Source: Pirellulales bacterium (GTDB taxonomy: Bacteria; Planctomycetota; Planctomycetia; Pirellulales; Thermoguttaceae). From it: a stretch of DNA of 64,000 bases. Position 1 is the first letter of the stretch. Each line of letters starts with the position of its first letter. This document shows positions 42,668-51,872 of the stretch, piece by piece. Under the pieces are notes generated by a model that ran no database searches, was not told where the DNA came from, and saw nothing but the letters and a program-made list of their open reading frames with translations. The stretch is taken from assembly GCA_016935315.1 (NCBI GenBank), contig JAFGRD010000149.1:1-64000 (forward strand). Reading direction: 5' to 3'. A program made the translations under genes and the position numbers.

Positions 42668-45454
42668 ATGCAGCCTTTCGACGAGCGCCGCCATCCCAAT
42701 CGCGTGTCTCGGTTCGAGCCGATCGAACCTCGCCTGTTCTTGTCCGCGAAGCCATTTGCCGGTTTCGTGTTCGACGACTTCGTCGAGATGCAGGCCTCCG
42801 ACAATCCGCAGGCCACCGTGGCCGAGGTCGGCGAGCTTGGGGATTCTCCCCTGGCGTGGAGTGAGTACGGCTTCACCGGCAGGGGACAGACCGTGGTGGT
42901 GATCGACAGCGGAATCGCCTATACACACGTGGCCCTGGGCGGCGGCCTGGGGGCGGAATACCGCGTTGTCGGAGGTTTCGACTTCACCGCCGAACGAGAT
43001 GCAGACCCCTATGACGATGGCCCTTATGGAGGACACGGCACCCATGTGGCCGGCACCATTGCGAGCCGTGACACGGCCAACCCGGGCATCGCGCCGGGCG
43101 TCGATCTGGTCGCCCTGCGGGTGTTCGACGACACCGGTCGCGGCGAATTCGCATGGATCGAAGAGGCGCTGCAGTGGGTCCACACGAACCGGTCGGCATT
43201 CGAGAATCCGATTACGACGGTCAACCTGTCGCTGGGGGCCGGCTGGATCGCCGACACGCCTTCGGATTGGACCATCCTGGAGGACGATCTGGCCCAGTTG
43301 GAAGCCGACGGGCTGTTCATTTCGGTGGCCGCCGGAAACGGCTTCGTGGCCACCAGCTCGCCCCAACTGTACTACCCGGCTTCGAGCCCCTACGTGGTCC
43401 CCGTCGCGTCCGTCGACGGCGACGGCGACTTGAGCTATTTCTCGCAACGCGATCCGCGCGTTATCGCCGCGCCGGGGCGCAACGTGCGCAGCACGGTGCC
43501 CGACTACCTTGGGAATCGCGACGGCATCGATGACGATTTCGCCCGGTTCTCGGGTACGAGCATGGCCGCCCCCTACGTGGCCGGGGCCAGCGTTCTTCTC
43601 CGCGAGGCCTACGAGTTTGTCGGGGTGGATAGTGTAACGCAGGACATGCTCTACAACCTGATGATGACCACGGCCGACACGGTCTACGATCCGGTGACCG
43701 GAGCAGATTATCAGCGGCTGAACCTCGACCGGGCACTCGATGCGATAATTCCGCAAGACGATTTCGGCTCGACCGATGCCGCGGCCCACGACCTCGGGAC
43801 GATTGGCGAGGCCCTGTCGGTAGATGGCACGATCGAAACATCGCGCGATCAGGATTGGTTCCGCTTCACGGCCGCGGCAACCGGTTCCCTCAGTATTTCG
43901 GTCGAGGGCGACTTGTCGCCGCGGTGGCATTCCTCGGCTGCGGCGTCCTCTGCGGGGGACCAGGGCGGCAGTGCTCTCTCGTTCGACGTGGTGGCCGGGC
44001 AGACCTACAGCGTTGGCCTGGCCACGGACACCGGTCCAGGTCGCTACACCCTGGATTTCCAGCTCGAACCGAAGCTCGATCACGTTGACTGGGGAATCGT
44101 CCGCCAGAATCGGTTCGACGCGCAGCCGATCGACTCGAACGGCCAGTGGTTTGCCGTCACGGCGGCCGCCGACGGGATCCTCACCACCGAAGCCTTCTTC
44201 TCCCACGCCGAGGGCGACGTCGATCTGGAACTGTTCGACGCCAACCGCATGCTCGTGGGGTCCAGCTCCGGGACGACCGATTTCGAGCGGCTCGACGTGA
44301 CGGCCTCGGCGGGTGAGCAGTTCTATCTGCACGCTTTCGTCTACGGCAGGGGAACGAACGAACACGTCGATTTCCGGGTGACGAACCTGGTCTCTCACGA
44401 CGCCAGGACCGTTTACGTTGGGGGGACCGACCGCGACGACAGCTTTGCGTTTGAGGCGGGCGGGACCCACCAGATCACCGTCAACGACGTCGTCTATCAG
44501 TTCGAGGCGGCGCGAGTCGATTCCGTCCTGTTCGAAGGCCGCTCTGGCTCCGATTCGATGGAACTTACCGGCAGCGACGGCAGCGACCGCGCCGAATTCC
44601 GCGTCGGTTCGGTCAGCGTGTGTGGGCCCGGTTTCCAGGTGCAGGCAGGCAACGTCGAGACCGTCACGGTGCGGGCGGGCGGGGGTTCCGATCGCGCTGA
44701 GCTCTACGACTCGACGGGGAACGATACGTTGCTCGCCACTCCCCGCTTGGCTCGACTCTCCGGCGAAGGTTTTGTCTTTCAGGCGGAGGGTTTCGACGAG
44801 GTCTGTGCCTTCGCCGTGGCGGGCGGCATCGACGTGGCCAAATTAATCGATTCACGCGGCAACGACACTTTCCTGGCCAATCCGGCCGCCGCCACGCTGT
44901 CGGGCGAGGGCTTCTCCAATCGTGTCGTGTCCTTCGAGGGGGTCCACGCCTACGCTGTGGCCGGCGGCATCGATACCGCGATGTTGGTCGATTCCGCCGG
45001 CAACGATCGGTTCGTTGCCGATCCGATCTCCGGGGCACTTTACGGCCAGGGCTTCTACAACCGGGCGAAGCACTTCGAAGGTGTCCATGCCTATGCTACC
45101 GCGGGTGGCATAGACACCGCCCTGCTCTACGGTTCGGCCGGTTCCGACAAGCTCGTGGTCGACGCGATGGCAACGGCCCTCTATGGCGACGGCTTCTACA
45201 ACCGGGCAAAACTCTTCGAACAGGTCCATGCCAGGGCCGAGGCCGGCGGATACGACCAGGCCTTCATCCACGATTCGGCAGCCGATGATTACTTCCGAGC
45301 GTGGACAGATCGAGGCCAGGTCTCCTACCAGGGTTCCGCCACGTGGTTCTACGGCTTCGAGTACGTCCGCGCCCTCGCCGACCAGGGCGGTTCGAACAAG
45401 GCGGAGATCGCCGCGGTGGACTACCTTTTGAGGCTCGATGGGAATTGGCGGTGA
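42668..45454 (+). CDS. Secreted subtilisin-like serine protease with LEPR-type N-terminus
   Basis: The product has 928 residues. AGGAGA lies about ten bases before the ATG. The N-terminus has FEPIEPRLFLSA, the LEPR-type planctomycete export motif. The S8 protease domain (about 45-365) has the complete triad: Asp80 (VVVIDSGI), His123 (GGHGTHVAGT) and Ser298 (SGTSMAAPYVAG). Two pre-peptidase C-terminal-like beta domains follow (about 375-470 and 475-580). The C-terminus holds 47-residue tandem repeats from about 665. There is no PEP-CTERM tail. It is predicted to be an active surface or secreted protease. It stands alone between the glycan operon and the flagellar locus. Confidence 0.92.
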   Translation: MQPFDERRHPNRVSRFEPIEPRLFLSAKPFAGFVFDDFVEMQASDNPQATVAEVGELGDSPLAWSEYGFTGRGQTVVVIDSGIAYTHVALGGGLGAEYRVVGGFDFTAERDADPYDDGPYGGHGTHVAGTIASRDTANPGIAPGVDLVALRVFDDTGRGEFAWIEEALQWVHTNRSAFENPITTVNLSLGAGWIADTPSDWTILEDDLAQLEADGLFISVAAGNGFVATSSPQLYYPASSPYVVPVASVDGDGDLSYFSQRDPRVIAAPGRNVRSTVPDYLGNRDGIDDDFARFSGTSMAAPYVAGASVLLREAYEFVGVDSVTQDMLYNLMMTTADTVYDPVTGADYQRLNLDRALDAIIPQDDFGSTDAAAHDLGTIGEALSVDGTIETSRDQDWFRFTAAATGSLSISVEGDLSPRWHSSAAASSAGDQGGSALSFDVVAGQTYSVGLATDTGPGRYTLDFQLEPKLDHVDWGIVRQNRFDAQPIDSNGQWFAVTAAADGILTTEAFFSHAEGDVDLELFDANRMLVGSSSGTTDFERLDVTASAGEQFYLHAFVYGRGTNEHVDFRVTNLVSHDARTVYVGGTDRDDSFAFEAGGTHQITVNDVVYQFEAARVDSVLFEGRSGSDSMELTGSDGSDRAEFRVGSVSVCGPGFQVQAGNVETVTVRAGGGSDRAELYDSTGNDTLLATPRLARLSGEGFVFQAEGFDEVCAFAVAGGIDVAKLIDSRGNDTFLANPAAATLSGEGFSNRVVSFEGVHAYAVAGGIDTAMLVDSAGNDRFVADPISGALYGQGFYNRAKHFEGVHAYATAGGIDTALLYGSAGSDKLVVDAMATALYGDGFYNRAKLFEQVHARAEAGGYDQAFIHDSAADDYFRAWTDRGQVSYQGSATWFYGFEYVRALADQGGSNKAEIAAVDYLLRLDGNWR
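44660..45451 (+). repeat. 47-residue (141-bp) tandem repeats in the protease C-terminus
   Basis: Copies begin at about 44660, 44801, 44942, 45083 and 45224, with a partial one at 45365. The consensus runs VHAYAVAGGIDTAxLxDS-xGNDxFxAdP, then LxGxGFYNRAKxFEG. Copies 1 to 3 are closest to each other, and the outer ones have diverged. I do not recognise the repeat as a named family. Confidence 0.9.
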
Positions 45455-45456
45455 GC

Positions 45457-45488
45457 GCGTCCCCAGGCCGTCGCGTCCCCAGGCCGTC
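45457..45488 (+). repeat. Two adjacent 16-bp direct repeats
   Basis: GCGTCCCCAGGCCGTC occurs twice in a row, starting three bases after the subtilisin stop. It may be a replication-slippage duplication. Confidence 0.8.
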
Positions 45489-45617
45489 GGGGGGAATAGG
45501 CAAACTGGCGGCATTCATCGCGGCCCGGCAGCCACTTCGCCACCCGCGGTTTTCAAGGCCCTCTTCTCAAGGGCATCCCAGTTCCCCCAATCGTGTTTCC
45601 GGGCAGCAAAACGTCCA

Positions 45618-45647
45618 TTGACAGGGCGTCGCGCTTTCGAGTACAAC
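45618..45647 (+). promoter_or_regulatory. Candidate promoter for the left flagellar operon
   Basis: A consensus -35 TTGACA (45618-45623), an 18-base spacer, then TACAAC (45642-45647), which matches the -10 consensus at four of six positions. It would start a transcript about 230 bases before the TPR gene. Confidence 0.4.
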
Positions 45648-45883
45648 CCGCCGACCTTTTCCTCGTTTCATCGGGCCCGTACCGGCGTTGGGGCCGTTCT
45701 GGTCCTCCCGTGGCTTCGGGCAAACCTCAAGTCCTGACGTTGACGGCCAAGCGATTCACGGCGATGGCAGCCCTTCGCCGCCGGTTTGCGCATCGACGTA
45801 TGATTGTGCTGTGCCTGATCGTATTGTGCTATCGCGAAACGTGAATCGACTCGTCTCCCAACCACCATCCGCCGGTCTTTCCC

Positions 45884-48358
45884 ATGCCGCCAGACGTTTC
45901 TGAAGACCAGGAACTCGAGCCACCTCGGCCGAAGCTCGTTGAGCAGTTGCGCCGGATGGCTGGCGGTGTGCGCGGACTGCCGGCTTGGGCCAAGGCCAAC
46001 CGGCTTCGGGCGGCCCTCGCTGCGGGTGCCGGCGTCGTATTCCTGGCTTCCGCGGTGTTGACGTGGCTTGCCATAGCCTCATACCAACCGCCTGAAGAGT
46101 TGGTCACTCTCGACATGGTTTTGGAGGCGTTGGATATTGGGGCGTATGAGCAGACGCGGGAGTTGGCCAGGAAGCTGCAAACCCAGGGAGACCTGCCGAT
46201 CGAAGAGTTGGGAGGGCCCGTCTTCGCTCTAGGGGCCGCCGCGGCCTATGAAGCCGACACGATGTGGAGCAAGGACAGGACGGACTACTACAAGCTGGCG
46301 TCTCGATATCTCGAAGAAGCACAGGATTTGGGATTCCCCGCGGGGCGCCGGGCGGAAGGGCTCTACCTTTTGGGAAAGAGCCTGTACCTCGGCGGCAGAA
46401 TCCCTGCCAGTCGGCCGATTCTGCAGTCGGCTTTGAAGGTCAACAAGCGAAAGCAGACGGAAATCCGTCAGCTCCTGGCCGGGGCTTATCTGGACGATGC
46501 GAATCCCGATCTCGACAAGGCGTTGGCTGAAAACGAGCAGTATCTGGCCGACCGCAGGCTTCCCAGTGCCGTCCGCCACGAGGGCCTGCTGCAACGTGCC
46601 CAAATCCTGCTGCGTCTGGGCCGAATTCCCGAGTGCATGACGACGCTGGACGAAATCCCCGCGGATGCGAAGAACCACGCCGAGGCGGTCATCATCCGGG
46701 GACGGATCCTGATGCACGAAGCAAGGGAGCTGAAGAACCGCCAGAATGCCACGGCAGAAGATCAGCTCCAAGCCCAAGGCAAGTACGAGAAAGCGATCAA
46801 GACCCTTCAGTTCGCCCAGGGCCGAGATACGCTGAAGACCCAGGCGACACGCAAGGCGATGTATCTGATCGGAGTCTGTTACCTCGAAATGGGCGGGCGA
46901 TTCCATCGCGCCGCGCTCGAACAGTTTGCACGAACCCGCAAGCTCTACCCGGATACGCCGGAAGGGTTGATGTCGGATTTCCAGGAAGGCGAGCTGTATC
47001 GCAAAATGGTGGGCCAGAACGCGGAGGCATTAGCGGCCTACCGGCGGATGCTCAAAGCGATCACCGATCCGGACAACTTCACCAATCCGTGGATCACGCT
47101 CGACACCCTGCGCTCTCGCATGCTGATCGCGTATCAGTACTATCTGGAAACGCAGAACTTCGAGGTCAGTCTGCAATTGACCAGGGATTTCTATCCACTG
47201 TTCTCGCGCACCCGCACGCTGGAATTGACGGCCGAAGCTCATCGACGGTGGGGAGAAGCGTTGTTGTCCCAGGCCCCACAACTGCCGGCCGACAAGGTCG
47301 AGCCGACCCGGCAGATCGGCCGAGCCCAGTTGCGCCAGGCCGGTCGCGTCTACTCGCGATTGGCCAAGACCCTGGTGGCCACTCGAGAATATCCGGATCA
47401 ACTCTGGAACAGCGCCAATGCTTATCTCGAAGGGCAGGACTATCGCAATGCCATCCGGGTCCTACAGGAATACCTCAAGAACGAGGCGCGACGCCGACAC
47501 CCGCAGGCCCTGGTGCGCCTGGGCGAGGCCCTGCTGGCGTTGAACCGGACGGAAGAAGCGCTGGAGGCGTTTCAGGAGTGCGTGGAGTTTCACCCCGACG
47601 ACGCGGCCGCTTTCCGTGCCCGCCTGCTGGCGAGCAGGGCGTACCTGGAAGCGGGAGACCTGCGGCACGTCGAGACCCTGTTGAAAGAAAACCTCTACGG
47701 AGGGCTCCAGTCACCCGACAGCCAGGAGTGGCGCGATTCGCTCTTTGCCCTGGGGGAACTGTATCACATCGAGCGACGTTTTCAGGACGCAATTGTCCGT
47801 TTGGAGGAAGCGGTCGAGCGGTATCCCGATGATCCGCAAACGTTGCGGGCCCAATACCTGATTGCGGACTCGTATCGGCAAAGCGCGGAAGCGGCCCAGA
47901 AGAAACGCAAGCAAGATCTGGCAGGAGCCGCTCGCGTGGTTCTTACCAGGCAGATCCAGGAGCTCTTCAACAAGTCGCTAGACAAGTACCGGGAGATTCA
48001 GCAGTTGCTCGGCCATCGCCAGGAAACCGGCGAGTTGCGGCCGCTGGAGAAGGCGATGTTGCGGAACTGCTACTTCGCGACCGGCGAGGTGCTGTTCGCC
48101 TTGGGAGAGTACGAGGCGGCTATCAAGGCTTACTCCACGGCGACGTACCGCTATCAGAACGAGCCGGAGGTATTGACGGCCTACATCCAGATTGCCAATG
48201 CCTACCATCGACTGAACGATCCGATCAAAGCCCGCAGCACGCTGGAGCAAGCCAAAGTCGTGCTGGGGCGCATGAAGACCGAGTCGGAATTCACCGAGAC
48301 GACCAACTACACACGGCAGGAATGGAGCGAGTTGCTCGATTCGCTCAGCAAGCTGTGA
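45884..48358 (+). CDS. Membrane-anchored TPR protein of the flagellar locus
   Basis: The product has 824 residues. A cytoplasmic Pro/Glu-rich N-terminus is followed by one membrane helix (about 45-66, GVVFLASAVLTWLAIA) and then an almost wholly helical, TPR-rich body to the end, including clear units such as HPQALVRLGEALLALNRTEEALEAF. The large domain probably lies outside the inner membrane. No enzyme motif is seen. It is followed 12 bases later by the FlgN-like gene and is on the strand of the flagellar genes, so a scaffold or assembly role is possible, but this is inference from position. The start lacks a clear ribosome-binding site. Confidence 0.82.
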   Translation: MPPDVSEDQELEPPRPKLVEQLRRMAGGVRGLPAWAKANRLRAALAAGAGVVFLASAVLTWLAIASYQPPEELVTLDMVLEALDIGAYEQTRELARKLQTQGDLPIEELGGPVFALGAAAAYEADTMWSKDRTDYYKLASRYLEEAQDLGFPAGRRAEGLYLLGKSLYLGGRIPASRPILQSALKVNKRKQTEIRQLLAGAYLDDANPDLDKALAENEQYLADRRLPSAVRHEGLLQRAQILLRLGRIPECMTTLDEIPADAKNHAEAVIIRGRILMHEARELKNRQNATAEDQLQAQGKYEKAIKTLQFAQGRDTLKTQATRKAMYLIGVCYLEMGGRFHRAALEQFARTRKLYPDTPEGLMSDFQEGELYRKMVGQNAEALAAYRRMLKAITDPDNFTNPWITLDTLRSRMLIAYQYYLETQNFEVSLQLTRDFYPLFSRTRTLELTAEAHRRWGEALLSQAPQLPADKVEPTRQIGRAQLRQAGRVYSRLAKTLVATREYPDQLWNSANAYLEGQDYRNAIRVLQEYLKNEARRRHPQALVRLGEALLALNRTEEALEAFQECVEFHPDDAAAFRARLLASRAYLEAGDLRHVETLLKENLYGGLQSPDSQEWRDSLFALGELYHIERRFQDAIVRLEEAVERYPDDPQTLRAQYLIADSYRQSAEAAQKKRKQDLAGAARVVLTRQIQELFNKSLDKYREIQQLLGHRQETGELRPLEKAMLRNCYFATGEVLFALGEYEAAIKAYSTATYRYQNEPEVLTAYIQIANAYHRLNDPIKARSTLEQAKVVLGRMKTESEFTETTNYTRQEWSELLDSLSKL

Positions 48359-48370
48359 GGGAGACGTGCC

Positions 48371-48817
48371 TTGGAAACCGACGCCCTGGCCGAATTGATC
48401 GCCAAGAAGCATGCGTGCCTAGTGCAATTGCGAGACATGGGGCGGCGGCAGTTGGAGCTGATCGACGCCGGAGACATGACCGCATTGCTGGACGTGTTGG
48501 CGGTGAAACAGCGGTCACTGTGGAAGCTGCAGCAGGCCGAGCGGGCGCTTGATCCGTTTCGGGATCAAGATCCCGAGCGGCGCCACTGGCGTACCCCGGA
48601 GGATCGCCGGCGCTGCGCGGAGCAACTCCGCGAGTGCGAGGCCCTCTTGAGCGAAATCGTCAGCCAAGAGAAGTGCAGCGAAGGCGTGTTGATGCGCCGG
48701 CGCGACGAAGCGGCCACGCGATTGCAGGGGGCCCATTTGGCCGGTCAAGCCCGGGGCGCATATACGGCGCACCGGCTCGGAAAGGCCAGTCAACTCGATC
48801 TGCTTTCAGACAGTTAG
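48371..48817 (+). CDS. FlgN-like flagellar export chaperone
   Basis: The product has 148 residues and begins with TTG 48371, six bases after AGGGAGA. It is all helical, with KKHACLVQLRDMGRRQLELI in the first helix and LLQEK/EKCSEGVLMRRRDE-like coiled coil later, the pattern and size of FlgN. FlgN chaperones hook-junction proteins (FlgK, FlgL) until export. Those partners are not in the window. It lies directly before the histidine kinase. Homology is weak at the sequence level, so the name rests partly on position. Confidence 0.62.
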   Translation: METDALAELIAKKHACLVQLRDMGRRQLELIDAGDMTALLDVLAVKQRSLWKLQQAERALDPFRDQDPERRHWRTPEDRRRCAEQLRECEALLSEIVSQEKCSEGVLMRRRDEAATRLQGAHLAGQARGAYTAHRLGKASQLDLLSDS

Positions 48818-48827
48818 GACGCGAACC

Positions 48828-49691
48828 ATGAGCCAGCAATCCCCTCTCTTCGAACCGGCCTTGCCCAAGGCCAACTCTGATCTGGAAACCGTCCTGGCCG
48901 CCTGGCATACGGCGACGGTTCGATTGGAGCAAACGCACAAGACGCTGCAAGCGGAGGTGCGGCGTCTGACTGACGAGTTGGAGGTGAAGAATCGCGAGTT
49001 GGCCCGAAAGAACCGCCTGGCCGACCTGGGACAAATGGCCTCGCACGTCGCTCACGAGGTCCGCAACAACCTGGTTCCCGTTTCGCTGTATCTGAGTCTG
49101 TTGCGGCGGCGACTCTCGGAGGACCCGGGCAGTCTGGATGTGCTGGATAAGGTAGCGGCCGGCTTCACGGCGCTGGACGCCACGGTAAACGACCTGTTGC
49201 ACTTCACGTCGGACCGCGAGCCGCGGCTGCACACCTTCGCGCTGCGAAAGCTCGTGGAAGACGTTCGTGCCTCCCTGGCCCCGCAATTCTCGGCCCAGGC
49301 GATCGAAACGACCGTCGACGTCTCCGATTCGCTGTTGGTGACCGCCGATCAGGACATGCTCCGCCGGGCCATGCTGAATCTGACGCTCAACGCGTTGGAC
49401 GCGATGCCTGACGGCGGCACTCTGGTGATTACCGCCACAGCCATCTCCTCGTGCATCGAATTGGAGGTGGCCGACACGGGTGAGGGGCTCTCGGACGATA
49501 CTCGGAGCCGCGCGTTCGAGCCTTTCTTTACGACCAAGCACGGAGGAACGGGCCTGGGGCTGGCAATCGTCTATCGGATCGCGGAAGCGCACGGCGGCGA
49601 CGTCACGGCCGCCAATTGCCCGGAAGGCGGAGCTGCCTTCACACTACGTCTTCCGCAGCCGCGTGCCAACGAACTGGAGATCGCCGCATGA
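48828..49691 (+). CDS. Soluble sensor histidine kinase of the flagellar locus
   Basis: The product has 287 residues with no membrane helix. A coiled-coil N-terminus (about 30-65) leads into the dimerisation domain with phospho-acceptor His76 in HVAHEVRNN. The ATPase domain has NLTLNALDAM (N box), VADTGEGLS (G1), FEPFFTTK (F box) and GTGLGLAI (G2). It resembles the FlrB/FleS kinases that control flagellar hierarchy. The stop overlaps the start of the next gene (ATGA), which encodes its probable partner. With no periplasmic sensor it must respond to a cytoplasmic cue, perhaps flagellar assembly. Confidence 0.92.
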   Translation: MSQQSPLFEPALPKANSDLETVLAAWHTATVRLEQTHKTLQAEVRRLTDELEVKNRELARKNRLADLGQMASHVAHEVRNNLVPVSLYLSLLRRRLSEDPGSLDVLDKVAAGFTALDATVNDLLHFTSDREPRLHTFALRKLVEDVRASLAPQFSAQAIETTVDVSDSLLVTADQDMLRRAMLNLTLNALDAMPDGGTLVITATAISSCIELEVADTGEGLSDDTRSRAFEPFFTTKHGGTGLGLAIVYRIAEAHGGDVTAANCPEGGAAFTLRLPQPRANELEIAA

Positions 49692-51103
49692 TTCACTCAC
49701 GCCCCGGACACGCCACGCCCGAAGCCTCTCCCGGAAGCGTCCTGGTGGTCGACGACCATCGCCAGGCCCGCGAGTCGATGGCCGACGTACTGCGCCGCTC
49801 TGGCCACCGGGTCGCGTGTTGCAGCAGCGCGGCTGAAGCGTTGCAGGTCCTCCAGCAGGAGGACTACGATTGCATCGTGACCGACCTGAAGATGCCGGGC
49901 ATGAGCGGCATCGAGTTTATCATCCAGCTCGAACAACGTCATCAGGGGGCGCAAGTCGTGATGGTTACTGCCCATGCCACGGTCGGTTCGGCCGTGGAGG
50001 CCATGCGGCACGGGGCGTTCGATTACATCGAGAAGCCGTTCGACGCCGATCAGATCGAGCGGCTGGTCGCCCAAGCGATTCGCCACGGGCGGTTGATCCA
50101 TCACCCCGCCCCCGGCGAAGGCGCGTCTCAGACGCCGGTGATGATCGGTTCCAGCGAGCCGATGCAGGCGCTGCGGGCGAGAATCGCCCAGGTGGCTCCG
50201 ACACCGGAGACCGTCCTGATCACCGGCGAGAGCGGGACCGGCAAAGAGCTGGTGGCGCGAGCGATCCATGCCGGCAGCAATCGCCGCAACGCCCCGCTAG
50301 TGAGCCTCAACTGTCCCGTCCTTTCCGCTCATTTGATGGAAAGCGAGCTGTTCGGCCACGAGCGCGGGGCGTTCACCGGCGCCGACATGCCGCGGATCGG
50401 ACGGTTTGAGATGGCCGATGGTGGGTCCATCCTGCTGGACGAGGTGACCGAAATCCATCTCAGTCTCCAGGCCAAACTGTTGCGCGTCCTGCAGGAGAAG
50501 ACGTTCGAGCGGGTCGGGTCGAGCCAAACGGTGCGGGTCGACGTTCGGGTGTTAGCCACCACGAACCGAGACTTGCGGGCAGCCGTCGAGGGCGAGCGGT
50601 TCCGAGAGGACCTCTACTATCGCCTGGCCGTGGTCCCGCTTTGCGTGCCGCCCCTGCGCCATCGCCTTGAAGACCTTCCGGAGTTGATCGATTGCTTCTT
50701 CCGACGCTGTGCCCAGCGATTGCAGAAAGACCCTTGCACGCTGCAGGCATCGGCGAAGGATCTGCTGGCCAACTACCACTGGCCGGGAAACGTCCGTGAG
50801 TTGGAGAACATTGTCACCCGGGCCAGCGTGCTCAATCTCGGTGAGCCCGTCTCCGCTGACGAACTGCGGCGGTGGCTGATCGACCCGTCTAGCGATACGA
50901 GCCGGGGACGGGACCAAGACGTGCCGGTAGGGCTGAGCCTTCAGGAGATGGAACGCAGGCTGATCGAAGCCACGCTCGAACGCCACGAGGGACACCGAGC
51001 CAAGACGGCCAAGGCCCTGGGAATCGGGATCCGCACCTTGTCGGGGAAGCTCCGGCAGTACGGCTACGCCCCGAGAGAAAAGACGTTTTCACGAGCAGGA
51101 TAA
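49688..51103 (+). CDS. Sigma-54-dependent response regulator (NtrC/FlrC type)
   Basis: The product has 471 residues. The start at 49688 is fixed by the ATGA overlap with the kinase gene. The receiver domain has the phospho-acceptor Asp66 in VTDLKMPG and a VVDDH acidic pocket. The AAA+ domain has Walker A GESGTGKE (about 180) and the sigma-54 contact loop GAFTGAD (227-233). A Fis-type HTH lies at the end (HRAKTAKALGIGIRTL). It activates RNA polymerase with sigma-54. A matching promoter-like site lies 230 bases downstream, before flgB, so it probably drives the hook-basal-body operon. Confidence 0.95.
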   Translation: MIHSRPGHATPEASPGSVLVVDDHRQARESMADVLRRSGHRVACCSSAAEALQVLQQEDYDCIVTDLKMPGMSGIEFIIQLEQRHQGAQVVMVTAHATVGSAVEAMRHGAFDYIEKPFDADQIERLVAQAIRHGRLIHHPAPGEGASQTPVMIGSSEPMQALRARIAQVAPTPETVLITGESGTGKELVARAIHAGSNRRNAPLVSLNCPVLSAHLMESELFGHERGAFTGADMPRIGRFEMADGGSILLDEVTEIHLSLQAKLLRVLQEKTFERVGSSQTVRVDVRVLATTNRDLRAAVEGERFREDLYYRLAVVPLCVPPLRHRLEDLPELIDCFFRRCAQRLQKDPCTLQASAKDLLANYHWPGNVRELENIVTRASVLNLGEPVSADELRRWLIDPSSDTSRGRDQDVPVGLSLQEMERRLIEATLERHEGHRAKTAKALGIGIRTLSGKLRQYGYAPREKTFSRAG

Positions 51104-51412
51104 TCACGCAGGACAAGGGCTTTCTGCTATTTGCAGGAGAGTCCAGAACCGGCAGCTTCTGCCGATCGCCAACACGCAGAAACTGCCGATGCGAACACTC
51201 CAACCACATCCAACGCGCAATTCGCCGAAATCTTCGACACGTATTCGACCAGGACCAAAGTCCGACGGGTCAGCAGGTTGCGTGCAGCCCGCCACCTGTT
51301 GACGCCCACACCACTGCCAGCAGGAAGCTCCGGATGGCGCGCCGCTTGCATCCCGAAGGAACCCGCGCCACCGAGGTTCGCGGCGTGAAGCGATCGGAGG
51401 AACGTTGACGTC
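51104..51412. other. Regulatory gap before flgB
   Basis: These 309 bases have only weak open frames. They contain a perfect 6-bp inverted repeat with a three-base loop at 51150-51164 (CGGCAG/CTGCCG), which could be a weak terminator or an activator-binding site, the sigma-54 motif at 51335-51351 and GGAGG at about 51396-51400. Confidence 0.6.
51335..51351 (+). promoter_or_regulatory. flgB: Sigma-54 promoter of the flgB operon
   Basis: TGGCGCG, four bases, then TTGCAT: the invariant GG (51336-51337) and GC (51348-51349) are exactly ten bases apart, as in the -24/-12 consensus. Transcription would begin near 51362, about 50 bases before flgB. The sigma-54 activator gene ends 230 bases upstream. 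Confidence 0.75.
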
Positions 51413-51826
51413 ATGTTTTCCGGCATCTTCCAAACGACAACGATTCCGGTACTCCAGGAGGTGGTGAATTTCTCGCAAACTCGCCATACCGTCCTGGCCG
51501 GCAACATCGCCAACCTGGATACACCCGGCTACAAGGTTCGCGACCTGTCGGTCGAGGACTTCCAGGAGAAACTGCACTCGGCCATCGAGAGTCGTGATCA
51601 ACCGCCGGCTCCCCGCAGCCCCGGCGAGCCGGCCGTCGAGGACAAGCCGACGCTGGCCGAGATCTCGAAGAACCCGAAGAGCATTCTGTACCACGACAAG
51701 AGCAACGTCGGCCTGGAATACCAGGTGACTGAAATGGTCAAGAACCAACTCCAGCACAACCTCGCTCTGTCGCTGATGAGGAGCCAGTTCCAGCTTCTCC
51801 AAGCGGCGATCAGCGGGCGCGCATAA
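51413..51826 (+). CDS. flgB: Flagellar basal-body rod protein FlgB
   Basis: The product has 137 residues, the normal length. It has the rod-protein signature near the N-terminus (LAGNIANLDTPGYKVRDL) and the C-terminal helix (NQLQHNLALSLMRSQFQLL). It forms the proximal rod with FlgC, FlgF, FliE and FlgG and is exported through the flagellar secretion gate. It is the first gene of the sigma-54-controlled run. A Pro-rich middle segment (about 65-80) is typical of the exposed loop. Confidence 0.96.
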   Translation: MFSGIFQTTTIPVLQEVVNFSQTRHTVLAGNIANLDTPGYKVRDLSVEDFQEKLHSAIESRDQPPAPRSPGEPAVEDKPTLAEISKNPKSILYHDKSNVGLEYQVTEMVKNQLQHNLALSLMRSQFQLLQAAISGRA

Positions 51827-51872
51827 GGCAAGAGGGAATCCGAGCCGGAGGCTCCAAACCGAGAGAAAAATC

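Larger units (their letters stand above)
45455..45883. other. Intergenic region before the flagellar locus
   Basis: These 429 bases hold the direct repeat at 45457-45488 and the candidate promoter at 45618-45647. Short frames exist, including one ending RRMIVLCLIVLC before 45844, but none has support as a gene. Confidence 0.45.

Noticed and set aside
42545-44470. 641-codon minus-strand frame
   Set aside because: Antisense to the subtilisin with a complete catalytic triad.
44660-45451. RTX calcium-binding repeats in the protease
   Set aside because: GND-like pieces occur, but the 47-residue period and the missing GGxGxD nonapeptides do not fit RTX.
51131-51388. 85-codon frame between the response regulator and flgB
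   Set aside because: It spans the sigma-54 promoter-like site, has no start signal and no recognisable family.
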